Assembly (NCBI GenBank): GCA_023250175.1
Contig: JAHFBD010000143.1
Location: 1 to 6,067 of the forward strand
DNA: 6,067 nt
DNA from: Candidatus Melainabacteria bacterium
GTDB lineage: Bacteria; Cyanobacteriota; Vampirovibrionia; 2-02-FULL-35-15
Reading direction: 5' to 3'
Part shown: positions 1 through 6,067 of the stretch, one piece after another
Layout: each line of letters opens with the position of its first letter
How positions within the stretch are numbered: position 1 is the first letter of the stretch
Notes under the pieces: generated by a model
Seen by the model: the letters and a program-made list of their open reading frames with translations, nothing else
Database searches by the model: none
Told to the model about the DNA's origin: nothing
Translations under genes and position numbers: made by a program

Positions 1-2904
1 AAAATCTATACTTCTTACAGGTTTATTTGAAAATAACTTAATATCCATTCTTTCTTTAAATAAATAACCTTTTGGTGTACTTATTACAAATGGTTTATTT
101 TCAAGTTCATCCCCTCTAAATCTTAAGGTAACAAGCATTTTAGTACCTTTATTAAGCACGCGTACCCTTAAGATTCGAATATCTGATTCATCCAAGAAAG
201 ATAAATATGTGTGAGGATTATATGCCTTAGAAATAAATTTCCTGCCTTTAACGTTAATTGTATTTGATGCAAAATTATTTCCTGTTATTGTAAGTCGTAT
301 AATTTTCTCTCTGTTAACAGAAGTCCCTGCAACTCTTCCTTGAATTTTTAATATGGAAGGTGCTTCTTTTCCACTTTTTATATCACCACCAATATTTTCA
401 AAATCTAATGGACTAAGTATTACTAAACGACTTTTAGCAATTACTATTTTTTTATTTCCTTTTTTATTCTGGACAGCTAACAAAGTTGCATTCCCAGCAG
501 GAACAGTATTTGGAATCGACAATTTAACAAGCAGTTTGTTAGCTACCGTTAAAGTAGTATCCCCTTTTACAGTTACAGTATTATTATCTGAACCAATAAA
601 AGTATAATTAATATCCTTTAAATCTTTAGCTTTCAATTTAATATCTTGTTTTAGGTTTACAAGAATAGCAACAAAAGAGTCTTTTATTAATCCTCTTATT
701 TCATAACTCTGAAATACAGGGCTCCCTTGTATTTTTCCCTTTAACTGAGGCTCTAATAGATTTTCACTGTTACCACTTGAGCTGCCAATTAGATTTCCTT
801 CTGTTTCTTCATACTTAAATACTTTTTTAAAGTCAAACAGAGAAACTCTTGGCACTACTATAATTTGATCAGCACCACTTAAATCCAGAGATGGGGCTAT
901 TTGTTGTTCTTTTATCGATGCAGAAGATGATTGAGCTACATTATTAACTTGAGACGGTAATTCTGCTTTTTGTATTTGTCCTAGATTGGGAGAGATTTGA
1001 AGCTTGGAAGTCGCAGATTTAATAACTTTAGGTAACCCTAATTTAGTCGGCTTTTTTGCACCTATAGGTTGAGGATTAGAAACAGAATTAGAACCAAACT
1101 CTGGAGGTCGGCCACTATTACCAAATTCCGGTGGTCTCCCACTATTATTAACAAATGGTTGTGGGTTATATGCCTGAGGTAAATTATTAGATAATGGCTG
1201 AGTTGAAGAAGATGAGGGCAAAGCATTTGATGGTTGTAAATTTGTTGGCTTTGTATTATTAAAAGTGTTTGTTGTTGCTTGTTGAATTTGATTATCTGGA
1301 AGAGAACCGCCTTGATCAGCTGGTTTATTAACAAGACCTTCAGAACCTTTATCAGAATCGATTGTACTATTCTTAGAAGATATCTTACTGCCAGAATCTA
1401 ATACTAGCTTTATGTCATTGTCATCTTGACATACATCACTTTTAGCCAATTCATTTATTAAAGAAGAGCATTGTACTTTACTAGATTCAATTAAATAGCC
1501 AAATATTTTTGCACTATTGGGTTCCTTCGTATCAGAAGTAGCAACATAAACAAATTTGTTACCCGAATTTACAACCACATCAGTATTTCGCTCTTGTGCA
1601 TTTACTATAGTCTTCAATGGTACAGAGGCTAATTGAATAATTGAACCAGAAGGATTAGTAGACTGTAGCAAATTCCAATCTATAGAATATGTGGCAAAAT
1701 AATTCTCATTTTTTGAAAAGGCTTTATCAGAATTATTATCCGCTATATAGAGAACATTATCCACCACTTGTATTGGTCCATTAATTCCATGATACTCATT
1801 AGAGCTGCATGACTTAAATACCGTAGATATAGGAGTTGCAATTAATTCAATGGTAGCAGTGTTTTTACCTTGCTCAGGAATAACTTTTAATACTGCTAAT
1901 TTTGTAACATAACTAAAGTTCGGATATCCAGCATTTGGATCGTTTTCAAAATATGAAACAAATAAAAACAATTCCCCATTATGCTCAATAAATTTAAATC
2001 CAGAGAAACCAACAAACGTAGAGGTATTAAATACTTGTGATAAAGGTGATTTTGCATTACCCTTTTTAAACTCAGACAATATAACATTAGTACCTTGCTG
2101 TTGTTCGGTTCTAATGATAGCTAAACCTGTACCACTACCACTTTTACCTTGCTGTATATTTGAAAAAACACCGTATACAAATTTTGCCGATGAAGTTCCT
2201 TCACTTTTTGCATACTCCAAATAAGAACCGGCTTCAACTGCTCGTGAATATTCTTGTCCTTTAGAATATTCACCAAGAGTAAAATCTGATTTAATTTCTA
2301 CAGCCTGTAAACTAGCTAAATTATTATTAGCCGTATTACCTTGTAAATAAACAAGATATTTTCCATTTGGAGTTATTGCTACACTTGTAGTTAGGTCTGA
2401 AGGAGCAAAGAAATCATTTTTACCATTTTTTTGAACTCGCATTAAAGTCGGATTAGTTTTATAAGAATAGATTCGATCAGAGCCAAACTCTTGTGGACCA
2501 TTTCCAGAAAAAAATAATTGGCTACCATTTGGAGAAAAGGTACAAATAGTTCTCACCGCTGCTTGTAATCCTTGCTTTACCAAGTCTGTTAAAGCTAAAT
2601 CTTCTACAAGCTTTAAGGATCCACCAACAGGATCAAAGTTAACAATTCTTGCGGCATTGTTTTTATAGACACAAGCACTTAATGAATTGGCATTAGAAGA
2701 TGTTGAAATATCAAGATCAACGAATTGATCAACACTTTCATATGTTTTATCATTATTAGTACTACCAAGGCTTACTGGTAGTTGAATAGGAACCCCAATA
2801 GGATTAATTTTTGTTCTTATACACTCTGTATTTTGAGAAAAAGCAGGATTCAAGGAAAACAATATCCAGATAAATACAAAATTTAATATTTTTATTTTTC
2901 TCAT
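1..2904 (-). CDS. Secreted beta-propeller protein with low-complexity linker and IPT/Ig-like C-terminal module (3' end cut by window)
   Basis: I read this frame codon by codon: it has no stop over 968 codons and runs off the window, so the C-terminus is missing. The ATG directly abuts the upstream stop. Residues 1-23 form a signal peptide: basic MRKIK, a hydrophobic core, and a likely signal peptidase I cut after AFS before QN. Residues about 75-485 look like a beta-propeller of the lactonase/YncE/WD40 type. Blade-like strands include FSPNGSQLFFSG (123-134), AITPNGKYLVYLQ (176-188), DNVLYIAD (382-389) and KFVYVATSD (450-458) followed by IFGYLIE. No enzyme active site was recognised. Residues about 508-670 are a Ser/Asn/Gln/Pro-rich, probably disordered linker containing a 9-residue duplication. 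Residues about 729-943 are a C-terminal module shared with the upstream neighbour, including ITGNNF (873-878), typical of IPT/TIG folds. The six cysteines are C28, C78, C121, C366, C479 and C492. Function is unknown; an extracellular binding or scaffold role is inferred. Confidence 0.93.
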   Translation of the reverse strand, partial: MRKIKILNFVFIWILFSLNPAFSQNTECIRTKINPIGVPIQLPVSLGSTNNDKTYESVDQFVDLDISTSSNANSLSACVYKNNAARIVNFDPVGGSLKLVEDLALTDLVKQGLQAAVRTICTFSPNGSQLFFSGNGPQEFGSDRIYSYKTNPTLMRVQKNGKNDFFAPSDLTTSVAITPNGKYLVYLQGNTANNNLASLQAVEIKSDFTLGEYSKGQEYSRAVEAGSYLEYAKSEGTSSAKFVYGVFSNIQQGKSGSGTGLAIIRTEQQQGTNVILSEFKKGNAKSPLSQVFNTSTFVGFSGFKFIEHNGELFLFVSYFENDPNAGYPNFSYVTKLAVLKVIPEQGKNTATIELIATPISTVFKSCSSNEYHGINGPIQVVDNVLYIADNNSDKAFSKNENYFATYSIDWNLLQSTNPSGSIIQLASVPLKTIVNAQERNTDVVVNSGNKFVYVATSDTKEPNSAKIFGYLIESSKVQCSSLINELAKSDVCQDDNDIKLVLDSGSKISSKNSTIDSDKGSEGLVNKPADQGGSLPDNQIQQATTNTFNNTKPTNLQPSNALPSSSSTQPLSNNLPQAYNPQPFVNNSGRPPEFGNSGRPPEFGSNSVSNPQPIGAKKPTKLGLPKVIKSATSKLQISPNLGQIQKAELPSQVNNVAQSSSASIKEQQIAPSLDLSGADQIIVVPRVSLFDFKKVFKYEETEGNLIGSSSGNSENLLEPQLKGKIQGSPVFQSYEIRGLIKDSFVAILVNLKQDIKLKAKDLKDINYTFIGSDNNTVTVKGDTTLTVANKLLVKLSIPNTVPAGNATLLAVQNKKGNKKIVIAKSRLVILSPLDFENIGGDIKSGKEAPSILKIQGRVAGTSVNREKIIRLTITGNNFASNTINVKGRKFISKAYNPHTYLSFLDESDIRILRVRVLNKGTKMLVTLRFRGDELENKPFVISTPKGYLFKERMDIKLFSNKPVRSIDF
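76..720 (-). other. C-terminal two-part module of the beta-propeller protein
   Basis: Residues about 729-943. Matching motifs to the upstream protein, in the same order, are YEIRGLI (734-740), IPNTVPAGNATL (797-808), the SR pair before VILSP, LTITGNNF with TINV (871-885), YNPHT, I-x3-R-x-R-V, and FVIST (939-943). In the upstream protein the equivalent of FVIST is followed by 26 residues before the stop. Here 25 residues follow before the window ends, so the stop may lie just outside. Confidence 0.7.
1090..1143 (-). repeat. Two 9-residue SGRPPEFG(N/S) repeats in the linker
   Basis: Residues 588-596 and 597-605 of the beta-propeller protein repeat SGRPPEFG. Five of the eight shared codons differ between the copies and every difference is synonymous (GGG/GGC, AGA/CGA, CCA/CCT, CCG/CCA, GAA/GAG). 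The peptide has been kept while the DNA drifted, which suggests a functional short motif inside an otherwise loose linker. Confidence 0.9.
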
Positions 2905-5688
2905 TTATCTAGTACCCTCAATAATTGCTCTATCTGCTTTTTTAGGTTTCTTCATATCAACACTGCCAGTATCTTGACCCACCAGCGTACTTACAGTAAA
3001 GAATCGAATATCTTCAAGAGCAGGTACTCCTTTGCCATCATATTCAAGCAATGCTCTTACACGGACTCTTGGTGTACCACTACGTGGATCATGTGTAACC
3101 TTCATTCTTCGTAAAGTAATGCCTGTCTTATTTGTAAAGGTTATTAAGGTAAATGGTTGATAAACAATTGGAGATTTTAATAGCTTATTATTAATATTAA
3201 CTGTTCTCTTTACAAAGTTTTCACCATCAATAACCAATAAATATTTTTTATTATCCGTTGGTGAAATTATTTTCTTGGATGATTGAGGTAACTCATAAAG
3301 TGTTACTTTATCGATTTTTGGCTTGCCTATAACATCCTTCTTAACTATAGATCTTGCTATTAGTTTAGGAATTATAGAAATATCAGTACGTGAAACCACT
3401 TTCAGTTTTGTATCCTTACTAAGTTTAATTACTAAGCTCGCATTTCCAATTGGCATATCTTCAGGTGTTTGTATTTCAAGAGTAATATTTCTTGATGTTA
3501 AATCAAATAAAACAACCTTGCTTACCACATCAAATTTTTTCTTATCTTGTTTAGTAACTAAGGTACACTTAACTACATTTATATCAGCAGGTTCTAAGTT
3601 CGTCTCTGGATTTAGCTTTATATTAACCAGAGCTTTACCACCAGCAATTAACCGGTTTACATATTTTTCTTTACTAACCGTTTGAGCTAATAGTTTTGAT
3701 GCAACTTCTCTACCACCCGGAATTACAAAAGGTAAGTCAGAACTCATTATTAAAGTATTTATATTAAATACAATCGGAATACTTGTAGCTAATGACAACG
3801 GTGCTGTAAACTCATCAAATTCTACAAGAACTCCAGATTCTTCAGAACAAGGAACAAGCTTAGATGGATTAGTAATCGTTGGACGACTTGTTTTAGGTAA
3901 AACATTAATTGTAAAAGTCCGTTCAAAGGATAATGCCGGTGTTCCACCATCAGTAGCTTTAATTGTTACTTTATATTTTTTACCGACAGTTCCAGCGTCA
4001 CCAACTGAAGGATCTATTGTAAGTATATGATTTACATTATTTGTACGTATACTAGTTCCACAAAGCTGAACCCCTTTAAATTCTGGAGTAATAGAAGATA
4101 CGCTATAAGTAATCCTACCAATAGTTTCAACATTACGATCTGGATCAGTACTAAAATCATCCAGGTTAATTATTGTTTGGTCATTCTCGTGTAAAGAGAT
4201 CTCAGATATTGCACTTATATATGGAATATCATTTTTGGCAGGATCATCTACTGCAATAATTATTGGAGATTGATTACCATCACACATTCCATCATTTGCA
4301 AAGAATGTTACCTTATAAACACCCGATGGTAAATTGGTTTCATGCAATTTAGCTTTTAATATTAATTCCTGCGGATTTGTACCTTTTTGAGTCCATTTAA
4401 ATCTATCTGGAAAATCTTTATTTAAATTTTGATCGTTAAATGGAGCATCATAAAGTGTCCACCTATCATAACTCGTAGTGAGCTGATTAGAAGCATTCTC
4501 TGTATCCGTTGCTGAAACTATAATCATTAGTTGAGGGATTAGATCAACCATCGATTGTGGAATTACATTTCTTGTCGATCCTTCTATCCAATAGAAATTT
4601 GCCACTGACGCTTCTAAAGGTAGGTCTGGTCTAACTACAGACGAAGGACTAAATGTAGGTATATTTGGCGGAGAATTATTAGCTCCACATATACCTCCTC
4701 CAAGACCACTCGGGGTAGGTAAAGTATCTGGGGTTTTATTACCCGTTGGTATACTTTGAGAACTAACAGTTGGTTCTCCACCAGGAGGCGGTGAACCTGT
4801 TGTTCCTGTCGTTCCTGTTGTCCCTGAGGTAGTACTAGTAGTAGAATTATTTACACAACTACCATTTTTACAGGTTGTAGACGGCGGACAAGTAGGCCTT
4901 TGTTCACATGTTCCTCTATTACAGAAACCATCTACACAACGGTTCAAATCTGAAAGTGAAGAACAGTCACTATTTTGTGTACACCCAGGTGGTGGTGGTT
5001 CTACTACACCACTAGATGATGAAGCTAGTACTCCGGATGACGATGAGACTATTCCCGATGATGAGACAACTCCCGATGATGAGACAACTCCCGATGACGA
5101 GACAACTCCCGATGACGAGACAACTCCCGATGATGAAACGATTCCAGATGATGAGACTGCTCCACAAATAGATGAACTATCTACAAATCCACTAGAAACA
5201 ACACATTGACCAGTTGTAATCGTAGTATCACTATTCCTAAAACATCGCGCGACACCACCTATACACTGAGATACAAAACCACAAGGAGGACATACAAATG
5301 TTTTGCCAGAACAACAAACGACACCACCAGATGAGCAAGCCTCACATGTAGTACTAACAGACACACAATTAGCCATTGTAGTCATTTGAGGTGGAGGGTT
5401 ATAACATAGTGCACCAGCAGCAGCACCAAAAGCACAGCCAGACATAACACCAGGAGCACAATCAAAAGTACAACCAGCTGGACAAGTAGCAGACATATCA
5501 GATTGACAGGTAGGAGCACCACATTGCTGAGCATAAGCAATATTAGTACTTATAATATTATGAGTAAACAACTTCTTATCATTCACATCATTAGTTTGAA
5601 TAGCAAACTGAAGCGGAGCAAGTATTAAACATATACAAAATATGCTAACTATGGATTTTATTATTTGATTTTTTATTTTTTCATTCAT
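2905..5688 (-). CDS. Secreted mosaic surface protein: Cys-rich, SSSG-repeat, Ig/cadherin-like and IPT-like domains
   Basis: This is a complete 927-residue protein starting at ATG, with no recognised family over its whole length. The N-terminus has basic residues and a hydrophobic core (about 12-30), then a polar stretch ending AYA before QQC at residue 54; cleavage could be near 31 or after 53. Residues 56-175 hold 18 cysteines in two degenerate copies of a framework also seen in the upstream gene. Residues 178-229 are SSSG repeats. Residues 236-278 hold 8 cysteines with a C-x4-G-x-C look like small disulfide-rich modules. A Thr/Gly linker follows (283-298). Residues about 340-485 are Ig-like (GVYKVTFFANDG). 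Residues about 497-597 are cadherin/dystroglycan-like (DDFSTDPD, then KATDGGTPALSFERTFTINV). Residues about 670-905 are the C-terminal module shared with the downstream gene, with IDGENF at 820-825. There is no LPxTG motif or C-terminal membrane anchor. The cysteines imply oxidative folding outside the cytoplasm. An adhesive or structural surface role is inferred only. Confidence 0.95.
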   Translation of the reverse strand: MNEKIKNQIIKSIVSIFCICLILAPLQFAIQTNDVNDKKLFTHNIISTNIAYAQQCGAPTCQSDMSATCPAGCTFDCAPGVMSGCAFGAAAGALCYNPPPQMTTMANCVSVSTTCEACSSGGVVCCSGKTFVCPPCGFVSQCIGGVARCFRNSDTTITTGQCVVSSGFVDSSSICGAVSSSGIVSSSGVVSSSGVVSSSGVVSSSGVVSSSGIVSSSSGVLASSSSGVVEPPPPGCTQNSDCSSLSDLNRCVDGFCNRGTCEQRPTCPPSTTCKNGSCVNNSTTSTTSGTTGTTGTTGSPPPGGEPTVSSQSIPTGNKTPDTLPTPSGLGGGICGANNSPPNIPTFSPSSVVRPDLPLEASVANFYWIEGSTRNVIPQSMVDLIPQLMIIVSATDTENASNQLTTSYDRWTLYDAPFNDQNLNKDFPDRFKWTQKGTNPQELILKAKLHETNLPSGVYKVTFFANDGMCDGNQSPIIIAVDDPAKNDIPYISAISEISLHENDQTIINLDDFSTDPDRNVETIGRITYSVSSITPEFKGVQLCGTSIRTNNVNHILTIDPSVGDAGTVGKKYKVTIKATDGGTPALSFERTFTINVLPKTSRPTITNPSKLVPCSEESGVLVEFDEFTAPLSLATSIPIVFNINTLIMSSDLPFVIPGGREVASKLLAQTVSKEKYVNRLIAGGKALVNIKLNPETNLEPADINVVKCTLVTKQDKKKFDVVSKVVLFDLTSRNITLEIQTPEDMPIGNASLVIKLSKDTKLKVVSRTDISIIPKLIARSIVKKDVIGKPKIDKVTLYELPQSSKKIISPTDNKKYLLVIDGENFVKRTVNINNKLLKSPIVYQPFTLITFTNKTGITLRRMKVTHDPRSGTPRVRVRALLEYDGKGVPALEDIRFFTVSTLVGQDTGSVDMKKPKKADRAIIEGTR
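2915..2919 (-). promoter_or_regulatory. Probable ribosome binding site of the beta-propeller gene
   Basis: GAGGG on the coding strand lies 10 bases before the ATG at 2904, inside the last codons (Glu-Gly) of the upstream gene. It supports the ATG that directly follows the TAA stop and fits translational coupling. By contrast, the mosaic gene has only a weak GGAA 7 bases before its ATG at 5688. Confidence 0.55.
2974..3681 (-). other. C-terminal two-part module of the mosaic protein
   Basis: Residues about 670-905. The first part runs from YVNRLI (676-681) through TPEDMPIGNASL (741-752) to SIIP. The second part has LLVIDGENF (817-825), a P-x-T motif, I-x3-RR-x2-V, and ends near FTVST (897-901). 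The same order of motifs occurs at the end of the downstream protein. The second part resembles an IPT/TIG Ig-like fold; the first has no recognised family. Confidence 0.7.
4795..4842 (-). repeat. Thr/Ser/Gly linker with TTG tripeptide repeats
   Basis: Residues 283-298 of the mosaic protein read TTSTTSGTTGTTGTTG and are followed by a Pro/Gly-rich stretch. The segment joins the second cysteine cluster to the Ig-like half and is a typical extracellular linker. It is a low-complexity sequence encoded by roughly 9-base units, with third-position changes between units. Confidence 0.85.
5002..5157 (-). repeat. 18-base tandem repeat encoding VVSSSG hexapeptides
   Basis: Eight SSSG/SSSSG units separated by VV, IV or VLA fill residues 178-229. 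At DNA level seven 18-base units lie in tandem at 5039-5164. The central four (5057-5128) are nearly identical, differing only at one T/C position, and the outer units are more divergent. This gradient is what slippage or unequal crossing-over in the middle of an array would give. At protein level it is a flexible, hydroxyl-rich spacer between two cysteine domains, possibly glycosylated (inference). Confidence 0.95.
5185..5523 (-). repeat. Two degenerate copies of the same cysteine framework in the mosaic protein
   Basis: Copy A (residues 56-114) has C56, C61, x15, C77, x7, C85, x9, C95, x12, C108, x6. Copy B (from residue 115) has C115-x2-C118, x17, C136, x5, C142, x6, C149, x12, C162. Extra cysteines (69, 73, 125, 126, 133) are inserted. 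Copy B contains GFVSQCIGGVARCF, which matches GFVPTCNAGIPGCF of the neighbouring gene at 7 of 14 positions without gaps. The fit is looser than between the two copies in the upstream gene. Confidence 0.65.
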
Positions 5689-5700
5689 AAATAAATTCCA
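5689..5700. other. 12-base intergenic gap
   Basis: This is the only non-coding sequence in the window. It is AT-rich, too short for a promoter or terminator of its own, and holds at best a weak GGAA ribosome binding site for the mosaic protein gene. It supports co-transcription of the cysteine-repeat gene and the mosaic gene. Confidence 0.8.
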
Positions 5701-6067
5701 TTATTCTCCAGGTATCCTTAAACAACTTGATGTATACGAAGAAAATTGAAGCGTCGTAGGATTAAAGCAACCAGGTATACCTGCATTACATGTAGGTACA
5801 AAGCCTGATTGACTACAACTTGCTTCATATCTCGGTGGAACAACTAAATCACCTGCTGCATTACAAGTAGGACACTGACCAATTCCATAAGTACAGAAAC
5901 CTGCATTAGGTGTAACCATTGAGTTATCTATATTAATACAGTACAAGTTTTGAGAATAGCAATAAGGGAAAGCATTTCCTAATTGAGCAGGGCACAATGA
6001 AATATATGCATTTCTTACAGCTAATACATTGTTAGTTTCACATGTCGGACATGCACCACATCTAGCA
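5701..6067 (-). CDS. Cysteine-repeat secreted-type protein (5' part outside window)
   Basis: The frame stays open from the TAA at 5701-5703 to the window edge, so 121 C-terminal residues are visible and the true start lies beyond the window. A TTG at 5995-5997 is an in-frame leucine codon and probably not the start, because the same cysteine pattern continues upstream of it. The visible part has 13 cysteines and consists of two tandem repeats of 59 and 57 residues, each beginning CPTC. The protein stops exactly where a further repeat would begin (C-x6-stop, against C-x6-CPTC between repeats). There is little charge, no membrane segment and no LPxTG. Such spacing is typical of disulfide-bonded extracellular domains; metal binding through the CPTC motifs is an alternative. 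No known family was recognised. The gene lies 12 bases upstream of the mosaic protein gene, whose N-terminus carries the same cysteine framework, so the two are probably co-transcribed. Confidence 0.88.
   Translation of the reverse strand, partial: ARCGACPTCETNNVLAVRNAYISLCPAQLGNAFPYCYSQNLYCINIDNSMVTPNAGFCTYGIGQCPTCNAAGDLVVPPRYEASCSQSGFVPTCNAGIPGCFNPTTLQFSSYTSSCLRIPGE
5704..6051 (-). repeat. Two tandem CPTC cysteine repeats, 59 and 57 residues
   Basis: Copy 1 spans 5875-6051 and copy 2 spans 5704-5874. Both follow CPTC, x15, C, x8-10, C, x6, C, x14, C, x6. Only the second spacing differs (10 against 8). In the first 20 residues the copies align without gaps and share C, P, T, C, L, V, Y and C. 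The pattern was counted directly from the translation. Conservation of spacing with little sequence identity suggests an old protein duplication held by disulfide geometry. Confidence 0.85.

Noticed and set aside
353..607. Plus-strand open frame of 84 codons
   Set aside because: It is antisense to the open 968-codon beta-propeller frame and lacks recognisable motifs. Its hydrophobic look follows from complementing Lys/Asn/Ile-rich codons.
1062..1334. Minus-strand open frame of 90 codons
   Set aside because: It lies in another frame of the beta-propeller gene's low-complexity linker, and its Gln/Leu/Ile/His-rich translation reflects the shifted reading of that linker.
1896..2087. Minus-strand open frame of 63 codons
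   Set aside because: It is out of frame within the beta-propeller domain, whose own frame is uninterrupted.
3323..3685. Plus-strand open frame of 120 codons
   Set aside because: It lies antisense within the C-terminal module of the mosaic gene. The minus-strand frame has clear motifs shared with a paralogous region, while the plus-strand translation has none.
4700..4760. Possible LPxTG-like sorting signal near LPTPSG of the mosaic protein
   Set aside because: It is internal (about residues 323-328), lacks the LPxTG consensus, and is not followed by a C-terminal hydrophobic segment and basic tail.
5039..5164. CRISPR-like direct repeats
   Set aside because: The 18-base units are contiguous with no spacers, and they keep the coding frame of a hexapeptide repeat.
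5995..5997. TTG as the start codon of the cysteine-repeat gene
   Set aside because: The frame continues upstream to the window edge with the same cysteine pattern, including the first CPTC motif, and a start here would cut the first repeat in half.

Overview
The window is AT-rich. By hand count, positions 1-60 hold 12 G/C in 60 bases, while 5401-5460, in the cysteine-rich coding stretch, hold 31 in 60. It is almost wholly coding, and all coding is on the minus strand. Tight gene packing, a stop codon directly abutting the next start, and N-terminal export signals point to a bacterium. The large modular secreted proteins, with Ig/cadherin-like domains, a beta-propeller and disulfide-type cysteine modules and no sortase LPxTG motif, suggest an environmental, possibly uncultured, diderm lineage. 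The taxon cannot be fixed from this sequence.

Transcription runs from high to low coordinates. First comes the 3' end of a cysteine-repeat protein (gene A, 6067-5701, N-terminus outside the window). After 12 bases comes a complete 927-residue secreted mosaic protein (gene B, 5688-2905): export signal, cysteine-rich domain, SSSG tandem repeat, second cysteine cluster, Thr/Gly linker, Ig-like and cadherin-like domains, and a C-terminal module. With no gap follows a secreted beta-propeller protein with a long Ser/Asn/Gln/Pro-rich linker and a C-terminal module (gene C, 2904-1). Gene C stays open through 968 codons to the window edge. It has no in-window stop, so a simple list of closed open frames would miss it. 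No rRNA, tRNA, CRISPR, mobile element, promoter or terminator was recognised.

Two hidden relationships tie the three genes together. First, genes A and B share a cysteine framework of about 57-59 residues: two tandem copies at the end of gene A and two degenerate copies at the start of gene B. Second, genes B and C end in the same divergent two-part module, an Ig-like strand region followed by an IPT/TIG-like segment with a G-x-NF motif, although their N-terminal halves are unrelated. The most economical reading is an operon for a multi-protein extracellular or surface assembly. In that reading A and B share one type of building block, and B and C share a terminal docking, anchoring or sorting block. 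The role of the assembly (adhesion, envelope layer, prey or host contact) is unknown, and I do not assign one.
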